This document shows positions 22,854-34,383 of a DNA stretch of 64,000 bases, one piece after another. Every line of letters starts with the position of its first letter. Position 1 is the stretch's first letter. The notes beneath the pieces are model-generated. The model saw only the letters and a program-made list of their open reading frames with translations, was not told the origin of the DNA and did not search any database. The position numbers were made by a program, and so were the translations under genes. The stretch covers positions 50,557,859-50,621,858 of the forward strand of contig CM067547.1 of the NCBI GenBank assembly GCA_034509755.1. Direction: 5' to 3'. This DNA is from Anisodus tanguticus. Its lineage: Eukaryota > Streptophyta > Magnoliopsida > Solanales > Solanaceae.

Positions 22854-23643
22854 GCGGATTTGGTCGGAACTGTTGGAGACGGACGGAGAAAAGTTGGACT
22901 CGGTCACCACGACGATAGGAGGGGCCCCAGTGTCCGTTTTCTTAGCCAATCTTGCTTCTTCGAGTGGGCCTGATAAAATTGTTGGACTCCATAGTGGGCC
23001 TGATAAAATTGCGGAAGAGGACTGCTCTAACGAAGAAGCGTACCGACGCCACTATAGGCCTCAGATAGGCCTGCGACCATCTGAAGGATAAAACGATCGT
23101 TTGTAAAGGGCACACCAATGTTGCGGAGTTGGTCCGCCAATTCCTTCAACCGTTTGCAGTATGCTGAAAGGTTGGGGAAGTCTTCCATATTGACGTAGGA
23201 GAATTCCTGCTCAAGGGTAACAACACGTGAATTTTGATTATCTTGGAATATATACACACTCTATTCCAAGCCGCCATCGTCGTAGCGTCTGGTTCGATAA
23301 TCGTATGCAAGAGGTCAGTAGAAATAGTGGAGTAAATCCACTGAAGAACGGTAGCACCAAGGATCGTCCATAACTTAGGATCATCCTCGGGTTTAGGCTC
23401 CTCCGTATCCGTAGGATCCGTGGGGATAATATGATAGAGGACTTGATGTGAGCGTTCGTGAACTTTGAACAGTTCTGCCCACGTCGCGTATTGGACGTTT
23501 TCTTTTTCAAGAATGATAATGATGCGATTCTTGATGTTAGAAACAGTAACGGCCGGGTGAAACGTGGTCTTTGCCATAATAGCAACGCAAGACGTGATGT
23601 AGGGATTGGGAAGAGAGGAGGTACCGTCGGGCACGAAATCCAA
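22854..23643 (-). pseudogene. Copia gag fragment (Ale-like), minus strand
   Basis: Homologous to Cop-B gag. The minus-strand frames contain KTTFHPAVTVSNIKNR near the N-terminus, WAELFKVHERSHQVLYHIIP, an EPDATTMAAWNRV segment, and then FQDNQNSRVVTLEQEFSYVN after a frameshift near 23250. The likely start is the ATG at 23575-23577; an in-frame ATG lies further upstream at 23641-23643. The protein is cut after about 270 codons by the junction with the integrase fragment. The tryptophan codon that is TGA in Cop-B gag is still TGG here (YATWAELF). Confidence 0.78.
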
Positions 23644-23707
23644 GAAAAAAGGCTCAGAACTCGAGGCAAAGTCGACAGAATTTTGAGAGTGGAATTTAAG
23701 ATCTAGA

Positions 23708-23929
23708 CTTCTGATACCATGAAAGAAATAGTCCCTTGATTATTTTCATTAATGAAAGAGTATATATACAATTTTCCATAATAGGAATATCCTATTCCCA
23801 AAACCCTATTCTAGTTGAACAAGAATCCTATAATTATGGTAAGTGTACAAGCCTAATTTAATACAATATTTACACCAAAAATACGCTCCATAACCGTGAT
23901 ATACACAGTTGTATAAGCCGTGTATATCA
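23708..23929 (-). repeat. Primer site and probable 5' LTR of the gag fragment
   Basis: TGGTATCAGAAG (23708-23719, minus strand) abuts a sequence that starts TGAAAGAAATAGTCCC on the plus strand, like the Cop-B and Cop-C LTR ends. The outer end is uncertain; a TG start would fall at 23929 (minus-strand TGATATACACGG). No partner LTR is present in the window. Confidence 0.55.
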
Positions 23930-24010
23930 CGGTCCAAATTCTCTGGAATACCGTGTATATACCGTGATATACATTGTTGTATATTACGTGTATATCACGT
24001 GTATATACAT
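23885..24010. repeat. Cluster of GTGATATACAC palindromic repeats
   Basis: CCGTGATATACAC, CCGTGTATATCACGG, CCGTGTATATACCGTGATAT, and then TACGTGTATATCACGTG, GTATATACATGG follow each other within 125 bp. Adjacent units are inverted copies and could pair into several alternative hairpins. It overlaps the putative outer edge of the copia LTR. Confidence 0.6.
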
Positions 24011-24012
24011 GG

Positions 24013-24125
24013 TATAACTAACAAACAACAACATACCCAATGTAATCTCACAAGTGAGATCTGTAGAGGATAGAGTGTACGCAGACCTTACCCCTACCCT
24101 GAAGATAGAGAGGTTGTTTCCGGGA
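24013..24125 (-). mobile_element. RTE/SINE 3' tail, minus strand
   Basis: Begins CAACAACATACCCAATGTAA (inverted TTG tail), then AGAGTGTACGCAGACCTTAC and GAGAGGTTGTTTCCGG: the reverse complement of the conserved tail seen at 22195-22327. Only the 3' end is present. Confidence 0.7.
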
Positions 24126-24157
24126 AATTACATAGCTATTCAATAGTTGCACCAACT

Positions 24158-24975
24158 TCTTTTGCCATCGCCCAATGTTTTCAGATGCGTTTTCGGGGCG
24201 AGTCCTGGGGCGGGGCGTACCAAAAATGATCCTGGACGTAAATGAAAGACGTAGATTCACAGGTCGTACGCCCTAAAATTTGGGGCGTAAGTCCCGGGCG
24301 CAAAAGTGTAAGCCATGGACGTAAAAGCGTATACCCTGGGCGTTAAATTTAATTTTTTTGAAAAAAAATAAAGGTATTTTTGCTATAGATTACTTAATTT
24401 TTATTATTGGTATAATGATATTTATACTTTATGTTTTTATGTTGTACTGATTTTTCCTAAAATATATAAATAACACTGTCATAAAAAAAATGTTTATGTC
24501 TGAAATTGGTAGGATAGATATTTCATAACTATGTCGCTAAAGCAATTTTCCATTTTTTGTCGTTGCTATTACACTTTTCATCCTCCTCCTTATTTGAAAT
24601 ATATAAATAAAAACAGTGCAAATATTAGTTGAGGGTGGAAAGAACTAATAGATGTGGAGATTAATGACGAAGTGGATGAAGATTTTATTTTAAAGATTAT
24701 CTAGGCTATTACGGAGTATCATTTTTTGTGTTGTTACCTTTCTCATATAATAATTTCTTTATATTATTGGTGATTTATTTGGATTTATTTGCAAAATTTT
24801 AATAAAAATTTTACTTTTGCTTATTTTTTAGTATTAAATTATAAAATTAAAGATACATGAGACATACGCTCCATAAATCCATGGGACTTACACCCCGTGT
24901 CTCGGGGCTTACGCTTCGCCCTGTATTGCGTAAAACGTCTCGCCTCGTTACCCCGCCTCTTAGAACACTACCATA
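24158..24975. mobile_element. Possible fold-back element with GC-rich ends
   Basis: GC-rich arms (GGGGCGAGTCCTGGGGCGGG and GGGGCGTAAGTCCCGGGC at 24190-24300; GGGACTTACACCCCGTG and GCGTAAAACGTCTCGCCTCG at 24885-24950) enclose an AT-rich core. The arms are only loosely inverted copies. The terminal sequence looks like GCCTCGCC-type repeats common in Solanaceae, but I cannot assign a superfamily. Confidence 0.35.
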
Positions 24976-25203
24976 GTGTTCCCGCAAGGGCGGAGCAAGA
25001 AATCAAGGTATGAGTTCGGATGAATTCAGTAACTTTAGTCCAATATTTTTTTTAAGAAATTCATTTAATATGTACAAATTATTTATTTAAAATTCAGTAA
25101 CTTAAAAAAATTAGAATCCTAAATCTATAAACTCTAAATTTTGGTTCCACCTTCGAAATGTCACACTTAATCCATTTTTTTCTCTCGAATACTCTTAAAC
25201 TAG

Positions 25204-25232
25204 TGAATTTGTCCGCGCTTCGCGCGGTCATA
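25204..25232. other. Small GC hairpin in AT-rich DNA
   Basis: GTCCGCGCTTCGCGCGGTC can fold into a stable stem-loop. Such hairpins mark the ends of some plant transposons, but no matching second end was found. Confidence 0.25.
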
Positions 25233-26633
<1,401 letters not shown>

Positions 26634-26828
26634 TGAAAGATGGAATAATTTCCCTTGGGGATTCCTTTCATTATTCACAATATATATAGATGTACAAGGT
26701 TGATTCCTAATATGGTATGAATCCTAACTTAACTTACAAAGGTTGATTCCTAATACAATTAGAATCCTAAGTTACCATAAATATACATCTATCATAATTA
26801 CAAAATATACGGAGAATATTCGCTAATA
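26634..26828 (-). repeat. 3' LTR of Cop-C
   Basis: Adjacent on the inner side is the purine tract CCCTCTCGTCTGAGGGGGAG (minus-strand sense, 26829-26848). Same termini as the right LTR. Confidence 0.9.
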
Positions 26829-26999
26829 CTCCCCCTCAGACGAGAGGGAGGAGGCCGAATGCTAAGTCTGGATCGGAAGTCGGTGAAGAGTTATCGCGGT
26901 AGTCCCTTTGTGAAAATGTCTGCATACTGATAAGAAGAAGGCACGTGTAAAATTTTGACCTGACCACGGGCAACCTTCTCTCGCACAAAGTGGATATCC
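26829..26999 (-). pseudogene. Copia RNase H C-terminus (Cop-C, distal part)
   Basis: The last codons of the Cop-C polyprotein on the minus strand (…FVREKVARGQVKILHVPSSY-like, ending near the purine tract). They join, across the Cop-D insertion, to the RNase H sequence that starts at 33627. The join falls within the GTGGATATCC codons, duplicated as TATCC. Confidence 0.75.
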
Positions 27000-27857
27000 T
27001 GTTAGTAATCTGTATTCCAAAAAAACAAGTAAATAATAATTACTTAAAATAAACAGAATCAGTGTTGAAAAAAAATAAGAATAATTTTTTCAGAATATAA
27101 TCGAGCCCACTTATTTCAAAGTGTGTCCTTAAGAAATTATTCCCCTCACAGTACTCGAGGTTGATGGAATATCCCCTCCCAGGATAGAACGATTATCTTA
27201 CCAGAATAGTAGTACTCCAAATTCAGGTAGCGGTGAAACACTCAACGGCAGTATATCACACAGAATTTGTTTCTAAAGCCATGGAAGTACTGTTTCTGAA
27301 GGTTTGCAACCCTTCTGAACAGTCACTAAAACTGGTGGGAAATTTAAATGTGGGAAAGAAACCGGGTCGCGGGTCAGGGTCACTAACGGGTAGGATTGGA
27401 TAAGTTAATTAATTTAATTAAATAATAATTAATTAAATAATTAAAAATTAAAGAAAATTTGGTCCAAAAAGATTATCAATACGAAGCCGAGCCGAGCCGA
27501 AGCTGAGCGAGCGACGACGACGGCGCGAGGGGTCCTTGCCCCCTCAACCCTTTTATTGACAAGAAGGAGTAATTCTACTTATAAGTAGAAGAACTTTTCT
27601 TTCCACTACCGATGTGGGACAAATGCTTATTTTATAAAGCAAGAGAGAACTCCCACTTTTCTTTCCACTACCGATGTGGGACAACTCCCACTTTTCTTTC
27701 CACTACCGATGTGGGACAACTCCCACTTTTCTTTCCACTACCGATGTGGGACAACTCCCACTATTCTTTTCACTACCGATGTGGGACAAATGATTATTTT
27801 ATAGAGCAAGAGGGAACTCCCTCCATTTCCCATTCAATCTATCATTTAAACCCAACA
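27000..27857 (-). repeat. 3' LTR of Cop-D
   Basis: On the plus strand it starts TGTTAGTAATCTG and ends TTTAAACCCAACA. It carries five copies of a CCACTACCGATGTGGGACA-type unit (27603-27790), i.e. TGTCCCACATCGG in element sense, flanked by two TATA-like boxes (27630-27642 and 27793-27803). It lacks about 80 bp present in the other LTR near 33060-33130. Confidence 0.88.
27603..27790 (-). promoter_or_regulatory. U3 repeat array with flanking TATA boxes (Cop-D LTR)
   Basis: Five units of about 36-38 bp centred on the TCCCACATCGG motif (element sense), between TCTATAAAATAATC and TTTATAAAATAAGC. Repeated U3 units of this kind act as enhancers in tobacco copia elements such as Tnt1 and Tto1; here that role is inferred. 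Copy number is 5 here, 4 in the partner LTR and 2 in the Cop-E LTRs. Confidence 0.55.
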
Positions 27858-28430
27858 ATCCCCCACATGAATGGGGAATGGCTATAAGATAAAGGAATGT
27901 GCGGACAAGTGTGATATACAAGCGAGAATTGACTGCATCTGGATAAGTAGGTTTCCCTTTGAACTTTCCGTAGTGAACTTATATCGGATATACTCGATCA
28001 ATCGGTAGATTTGATATCTTTGAACCGTCGAACTTTGTTGTATACCTAGACAACATAAGTCACACAATCAACCCTCAACCGTTTATGGTTCTCACGGTTG
28101 TGTTCGTTTCAGCCATGAACACCTCCTCCGGTTTCATGAGTGTGTAGAGAATGGGCCTTTACTGTCATTCTCCTTTAAAGCGGCTTACACTTAACACTCA
28201 CATATGTGATTTCTAAACATGTGGTCCTATAGCCACATTATCTGGTCATACACTGCCAGATTTAAATAATCATTAAAGAACCTTAATGCTTTATTAACTC
28301 ATTAACAAGCCATAAGGTTTTATCTTTATTTCTGAACATTGTCTTCATCCTAGAATGGGTTGAGTTATTTGACAATGTTGAACCGTCAGTCACAACTTTG
28401 TTTGATCTCCTTGAACCTAGCTCTTGGGAT
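27858..28430 (-). other. Cop-D 3' untranslated region
   Basis: About 570 bp between the end of pol and the 3' LTR, with a close match in Cop-E (40852-41430). No conserved open frame is seen; the short minus-strand frame at 27882-28067 is in this region in both copies, but has no recognisable motif. Confidence 0.5.
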
Positions 28431-31205
28431 CTCCAGTCTGCTAGGTAGAGTTACCGCCATGATGACTTTTCCTTGGCCTTAACCCCATTCCCATTGATGA
28501 TCTACTAACTCCCTATCTAGGTAAGTCTTTTGTAAGCGGATCCGCCACGTTATCTCTTGACTTTACATAGTCAATCGTGATAACGCCAGAGAGGAGTTGT
28601 CTAACGGTATTGTGTCTTCGTCGTATGTGACGAGATTTTTCCGTTGTACATTACGCTCCCTGCCCTACCTATTGCTGCTTGACTGTCACAATGTATACAT
28701 ATAAGAGCCAAAGGTTTGGGCCAGAATGGAATATCTTCTAAGAAATTCCGGAGCCATTCAGCTTCTTCACCGGCCTTGTCTAAAGCTATAAATTCAGACT
28801 CCATTGTAGAGCGGGCGATGCATGTCTGTTTTGATAATTTCCAAGACATTGATCCACCCCCAATTGTGAAAACATAACCACTCGTGGATTTAACTTCAGA
28901 TGATCCGGTGATCCAATTTGCATCACTATATCCTTCGATCACGGCGGGATATTTGTTATAATGCAAAGCATAGTCTTGGGTGTGTTTTAAATACCCCAAT
29001 ACTCGTTTCATTGTCATCCAATGAGTTTGAATGGGATTACTCGTGAATCGACTCAGCTTGCTGATAGCACATGCTATATCTGGTCGTGTACAATTCATAA
29101 TATACATCAAACTTCCCAAAACTCGTGCATAGTCCAATTGTGAGTCACTTTCACCTTTATTCTTTTGAAGTGCAAAACTTACATCAATTGGAGTCTTTGC
29201 AACATTGAAATTTAAATACTTAAACTTGTCAAGTACTCTTTCAATATAATGAGATCTGCGATAATGCTAGACCTTGTGGAGTTTTATGAATTCGATACCT
29301 AAGATCAAATCAGCAACTCCTAAGTCCTTCATATCAAATTTGCTAGCCAGCATACGCTTCGTAGCATTTACATCGGTAATATCTCTACTCATTATCAACA
29401 TGTCATCAACATATAAACAAACAATGACTTCATGATTTGGAGTATTTTTAATGTAAACACATTTGTCACACTCATTAATCTTAAATCCATTTGCCAACAT
29501 TGTTTGGTCAAATTTCGCATGCCATTGTTTGGGTGCTTGTTTAAGTCCATAAAGTGACTTAACAAGTTTGCACACTTTCCTTTCTTTACTAGGAACCACA
29601 AAACCCTCAGGTTGTTCCATGTAAATTTCTTCCTCCAATTCTCCATTTAAGAAAGCTGTCTTGACATCCATTTGATGGATCTCAAGACCATATACGGCCG
29701 CCGGTGCCACTAACACCCGAATAGATGTTATTCTTGTTACCGGCGAGTATGTGTCAAAGTAATCAAGGCCTTCTTTTTGTCTATAACCTTTGACCACAAG
29801 TCTTGCCTTATATTTGTCAATAGTGCCATCAGCTTTCATTTTCCTTTTAAAAATCCATTTTGATCCTAAAGGTTTATTTCCAGGAGGAAGATCAACCAAT
29901 TCCCATGTATGATTGTTCAAAATTGATTCAATCTCACTATTGACTGCCTCTTTCCAAAATGTTGAATCAGAAGAAGACATCGCGCTTTAAATGTTTGAGG
30001 CTCATTTTCAAGCAAGAATGTCACAAAATATGGTCCAAAGGAAGTAGATGTCCTTTGACGTTTGCTATGCCATGCATCCTCTTCACTTGGTGTATTTTCC
30101 TTTGGTTCTTCCCGTGGTCGTTTAGATCTTTCACTTGACGACTCACATTCAGTTTTATACGGATAAATATTTTCAAAGAATTCAGCATTATCTGATTCAA
30201 TTACCGTATTAACATGTATTTCGGGATTGTCCGATTTGTGAACCAAAAACCGACAAGCTTTGTTGTTTGTAGTATAGCCAATAAAAACACAATCCACAGT
30301 TTTTGGTCCGATTTTTACCCTTTTGGGCAAAGGAACTTGGACCTTTGCTAATCACCCCCACACTTTGAAATATTTTAAATTGGTTTTCTTCCTTTCCATA
30401 GTTCATATGGAATAGATTGTGTTTTGCTGTGGGGCACCCTGTTGAGTATTCGGAAAGCTGTAAGGATAGCCTCCCCCCACAAGCTTTGCGGTAAACCGGA
30501 ACTTATTAGTGAGGCATTCATCATTTCCTTTAATGTTCGGTTTTTCCTTTCCGCAATTCCATTTGATTGTGGTGTGTAAGGGGCAGTAGTTTGATGAATA
30601 ATTCCATATTCTAAACATATCTCTGCAAAAGGAGATTCGTACTCTCCACCCCTATCACTTCTAATCATTTTTATCTTTTTATTCAATTGATTTTCCACTT
30701 CGTTTTTGTATTGCTTAAATGCATCAATTGCTTCATCCTTACTATTAAGCAAATACACATAACAATATCGAGTGCAATCATCAATAAAAGTTATAAAATA
30801 CTTTTTTCCACCGCGAGATGGTATTGACTTCATATCACATATATTTGTGTGAATTAAGTCTAAAGGATTTGAATTCCTATCAATAGACTTATATGGATGT
30901 TTAACAAACTTAGATTCAACACAGATTTGACATTTAGATTTATTACACTCGAATTTAGGCAATACTTCTTAATTGATCAATTTTCGCAAGGTTTTGTAGT
31001 TGACATGTCCTAAACGAACATGCCATAAATCATTTGACTCCAATAAGTAAGACGAAGCTGAATTTTCATTAATACTGTCAACAACCATTACATTGAGTTT
31101 GAAAAGGCCCTCGGTGAGGTAGCCCTTTCCTATGAACAAATCATTCTTACTTAATACAATTTTCTCACTAACCAACACACACTTAAACCCATTTTTGACG
31201 AGTAG
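28431..31205 (-). pseudogene. Copia integrase, RT and RNase H (Cop-D)
   Basis: From 31178 downwards: pre-integrase zinc segment (LWHVRLGHVNYKTLRKLIN, then a stop, then CNKSKCQICVESK). The integrase core at 30400-30900 has HTNICDMK, MIRSDRGGEY and NGIAERKNRTL, giving the Asp-Asp-Glu set. A linker follows, then RT at 29267-29980 with FDTYSPVTRITSIRVLV, MDVKTAFLNGELEEEIYMEQ and the catalytic YVDD near 29402-29413. RNase H at 28600-29137 has YSDANWITGSSEVKSTSGYV and CIHCDSQAAIGRA. Frameshifts near 30350, 29980, 29270 and 28610 and the stop near 30968 disable it. Cop-E carries a mostly parallel copy. Confidence 0.88.
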
Positions 31206-32377
31206 TCCTAATTTGAAACAAAATTCTTCCGAATTGTTGGAACGTGCATAACATTATTGAGAGTCAGGACCTTGCCGGAAGTCATCTTCAGAAGTATCTT
31301 CCCATATCCTTCAACCTTGGCTGTTGCAGTATTTCTCATAAACAGTACCTCTTCGGGTCCAGCGGGAGCATAGGTTGCAAATGCTTCTTTTGTAGCGCAA
31401 ACATGTCGAGTGGCACCAGAATCAAGCCACCACTCCGTTGGGTTTCCAACCAAATTGCACTCCGATAGCATTGCACACAGATCATCCATATCATCATTCT
31501 TTTCCACTATATTGGCTTGTCCTTTTCTCTTGTTCTTTTTCGGGAGACGACAATCTGGGGCTTTGTGGCCAGCTTTCCCACAATTAAAGCAGTTGCCCTT
31601 GAACATTTTCTTGTTGGAATCCTTCTCCTTTCCAGAAGGCCTTTTCCTTTTTTTGTTCTTTTTCATAGCAGCATCTTCAACGATGTTTGCCCCTTCAATT
31701 GGTGAAGTCTTACGGTACCTCTTCTCAGCGGTTTTGTTATCTTCCTCGATCTTGAGACGAATCACAAGATCTTCCAACTTCATTTCCTTTCTTTTGTGCT
31801 TAAGATAATTCTTGAAATCTTTTCATGAGGGCGGCAACTTCTCAATCATTGCAGCCACTTGGAACGCTTCATTTACTACCATACCTTCAGCAATAAGGTC
31901 ATGGAAGATAAGTTGAAGCTCTTGAACTTGGGTTCCAACGGTTTTTTCATCCACCATTTTGTAGTCTAGGAATTTGGCAACCACAAACTTCTTCAAGCAA
32001 GCATCTTCGGTTTTGTACTTCTTTTCAAGTGCACTCCATAGTTCTTTGGAAGTCTCTACTGCACTGTAGACGTTGTACAAGTCATCTTCTAAGGCACTCA
32101 AAATGTAGCCTTTGCACAAAAAATTAGTCTGTTTCCAAGCCTCAGTAACCATGAACTGTTGGTTGTCAGGCATGTCGGCGGCAGGCACGGGAGGGTCCTC
32201 ACTGGTGAACTTTTGCATACCAAAGGTGGTAAGCCAAAAGAACATTCTTTGCTGCCATCCTTTAAAGTTGGCACCGGTGAACTTCGCAGGTTTCTCAGCC
32301 GGTGGCATAGCGGTATGGGTTGTAGGAGTAACCGCTGGTGCAGTATATGCAGATGTAGTTCCAGTCTCAATTGCCAT
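31206..32377 (-). pseudogene. Copia gag and protease (Cop-D)
   Basis: Gag starts at 32377 (MAIETGTTSAYTAPAVTPTT) and reads through KFTGANFKGWQQRMFFWLTT and the capsid core LKKFVVAKFLDYKMVDEKTV to a TGA at 31823-31825. The corresponding codon in Cop-E is TGG, so this is a single nonsense change. The frame continues as KLEDLVIRLKIEEDNK, a basic stretch, a CCHC knuckle (CFNCGKAGHKAPDC) and the protease active site WWLDSGATRHVC near 31425, ending at 31208 by frameshift. Plus-strand frames over this region are shadows. Confidence 0.88.
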
Positions 32378-32439
32378 TATTTGTTTGTCACTGTCAAATC
32401 GACAAACTGTTTTAGTTAATAAAACCAGAATAGCAATTC

Positions 32440-32745
32440 AATCACAGACTTAAACGATGAAGATTTTATTTCTTCAAATCGCAGTATAATTATAAAACTT
32501 TAGTATTCCAACGAAGTTTTTATATCTTCGAGTCAGAATACTAATATTCATATGGAGAAGAAAACTACACAAGTTTTAATCTCCAAACCAGAATACAACA
32601 ACAATGAAGTTTTTATGTTCTTCAAAACATTGTACAAGTATGAACTTTAATATTCCAACGAAGTTTTTATGTCTTCAAGTCAGAATATGAAATTTCATAC
32701 GGAGTAGACAACCACACAGGTTTTAATCTCCAAAACAAAATACAG
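32440..32745 (-). repeat. Tandem duplication in the Cop-D leader
   Basis: Two units of roughly 145 bp (about 32457-32605 and 32606-32745) share ATTCCAACGAAGTTTTTAT, TCAAGTCAGAATA and GTTTTAATCTCCAAA. The same duplication is in Cop-E (45413-45710), so it predates both insertions. Confidence 0.75.
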
Positions 32746-32762
32746 ATTAATCAAAAAAATAC

Positions 32763-32778
32763 ATAATTTCCTTAAGAT
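32763..32778 (-). promoter_or_regulatory. Atypical primer-binding region (self-complementary)
   Basis: Directly after the 5' LTR (element sense) the sequence is ATCTTAAGGAAATTAT, with no TGG start and no match to initiator tRNA-Met. Fourteen of these bases are exactly complementary to 32908-32921 within the LTR. Cop-E has the same arrangement. Confidence 0.5.
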
Positions 32779-33626
32779 TGTTAGTAATCTGTATTCCAAA
32801 AAAACCAGTAAATAATAATTACTTAAAATAAACAGAATCAGTGTTGAAAAAAAAATAAGAATAATTTTTTCAGAATATAATCGAGCCCACTTAGTTCAAA
32901 GTGTGTCCTTAAGGAAATTATTCCCCTCACAGTACTCGAGGTTGATGGAATATCCCCTCCCAGGATAGAACGATTATCTTACCAGAATAGTAGTACTCCA
33001 AATTCAGGTAGCAGAGAAACACTCAACAGCAGTATATCACACAGAATTTGTTTATGCAGAAGAAGAAGAAGAAGTTTTTGTTGTTCATAAAATTCGTAAG
33101 TAAAATTCTGAGGAATCAAACGAATTTATAGCCATGGAATTACTGTTTCTGAAGGTTTGCAACCCTTCTGAACAGTCACTAACGGGTAGGATTGGATAAG
33201 TTAATTAATTTAATTTAATAATAATTAATTAAATAATTAAAAATTAAAGAAAATTTAGTCCAAAAAGATTATCAATCAGACCGAAGCCGAAGCCGAAGCG
33301 AAGCGAGCCGAGCGAACGACGACGACGGCGCGAGGGGTCCTTGCCCCCTCAACCCTTTTATTGATAAGAAGGAATAATTCTACTTATAAGTAGAAGAACT
33401 TTTCTTTCCACTATCGATGTGGGACAAATGCTTATTTTATAAAGCAAGAGAGAACTCCCACTTTTCTTTCCACTACCGATGTGGGACAACTCCCACTTTT
33501 CTTTCCACTACCATGTGGGACAACTCCCACTTTTCTTTCCACTACCGATGTGGGACAAATGATTATTTTATAGAGCAAGAGGGAACTTCCTCCATTTCCC
33601 ATTCAATCTATCATTTAAACCCAACA
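32779..33626 (-). repeat. 5' LTR of Cop-D
   Basis: Partner of 27000-27857. It has four U3 units (33410-33560) and lacks about 55 bp relative to the partner between two GTCACTAA repeats near 33175-33186. Confidence 0.9.
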
Positions 33627-34383
33627 TATCCATCTCAATATGCTTAGTGCGATGATGTTGGACTAGATTATGAGACATATAGATAGCAGATATGTTGTCA
33701 CAATAGACTATAGACGCCTTGCATAATGGACACTGGAGCTCCAAAAGAAGATTTCGGAGCCAACAGATCTCAGTGACGACGTTAGCAACTCCGCGATATT
33801 CTGCTTCAGCACTCGAACGGGATAGCGTGGCCTGCCGCTTGGCGGACCATGAGATAAGATTATCCCTAAGAAATACACAGTACCCTGAGGTGGAGCGACG
33901 TGTGTCGGGGCATCCTGCCCAATCTGCATCCGTGTAGGCTAGCAACTTGGTTGGGGTAGAGGGGTATAGATGTAAACCAAAGTCTAGTGTGCCCTTAACA
34001 TATCTGATAATACGTTTAAGGGCGGCAAAATGGGACTCTCGGGGGTCGTGCATGAACAGACACACTTGCTAAACGGCATATGCAATATCAGGCCTAGTGA
34101 ATGTAAGATACCGAAGAGCACCTGCTAGACTCCGATATAGAGTGGGATCAGAAACTGGCGCACCGTCATTGGCACTAAGCTTGGATTTTGAGTCCACCGG
34201 AGTTGGCATAATTTTACAATTTGCCATCTTGGCCCTATACACTATCTCTTCTGCATACTTACGCTGACACAGGAACATAGTGGCTGCAGATCTGGTCACC
34301 GATATACCCAAAAAATAACTTAGCTTGCCCAAGTCAGTCATAACAAATTCAATTTTGAGTAGAGTAATGATTTCATTTTTCAA
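33627..34383 (-). pseudogene. Copia RNase H and RT C-terminal part (Cop-C)
   Basis: Resumption of Cop-C beyond Cop-D. Reading down from 34383: the RT thumb (MTDLGKLSYFLGISVTRSA), YRSLAGALRYLTFTRPDIAY, a stop at 34069, then RNase H with YTDADWAGCPDTRRSTSGYC, SSAEAEYRGVANVVTEICWL and YCDNISAIYMSHN, all expected active-site segments. Only one stop interrupts about 250 codons, so decay is slight. The C-terminal end lies at 26829-26999. Confidence 0.87.

Larger units (their letters stand above)
27000..33626 (-). mobile_element. Ty1/copia element Cop-D (Tork-like), inserted in Cop-C
   Basis: LTRs at 27000-27857 (858 bp) and 32779-33626 (848 bp); TSD TATCC at 26995-26999 and 33627-33631. On the minus strand: 5' LTR, leader with a tandem duplication, gag, protease, integrase, RT, RNase H, a long 3' untranslated region, purine tract (TCCCCATTCATGTGGGGGAT) and 3' LTR. 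It is 6.6 kb. The coding region has few lesions (one stop in gag, several frameshifts in pol). A close relative is Cop-E at 40068-46517. There is no tRNA primer site next to the 5' LTR (see findings). Confidence 0.93.

Noticed and set aside
27603..27790. Regularly spaced repeats resembling a CRISPR array
   Set aside because: The units are U3 repeats within a retrotransposon LTR in a plant genome; the spacing sequence is itself repeated and no cas genes exist.
32112..32453. Antisense frames opposite Cop-D gag as regulatory peptides
   Set aside because: Same shadows appear opposite Cop-E gag and carry no motif; simple codon-mirror effects.
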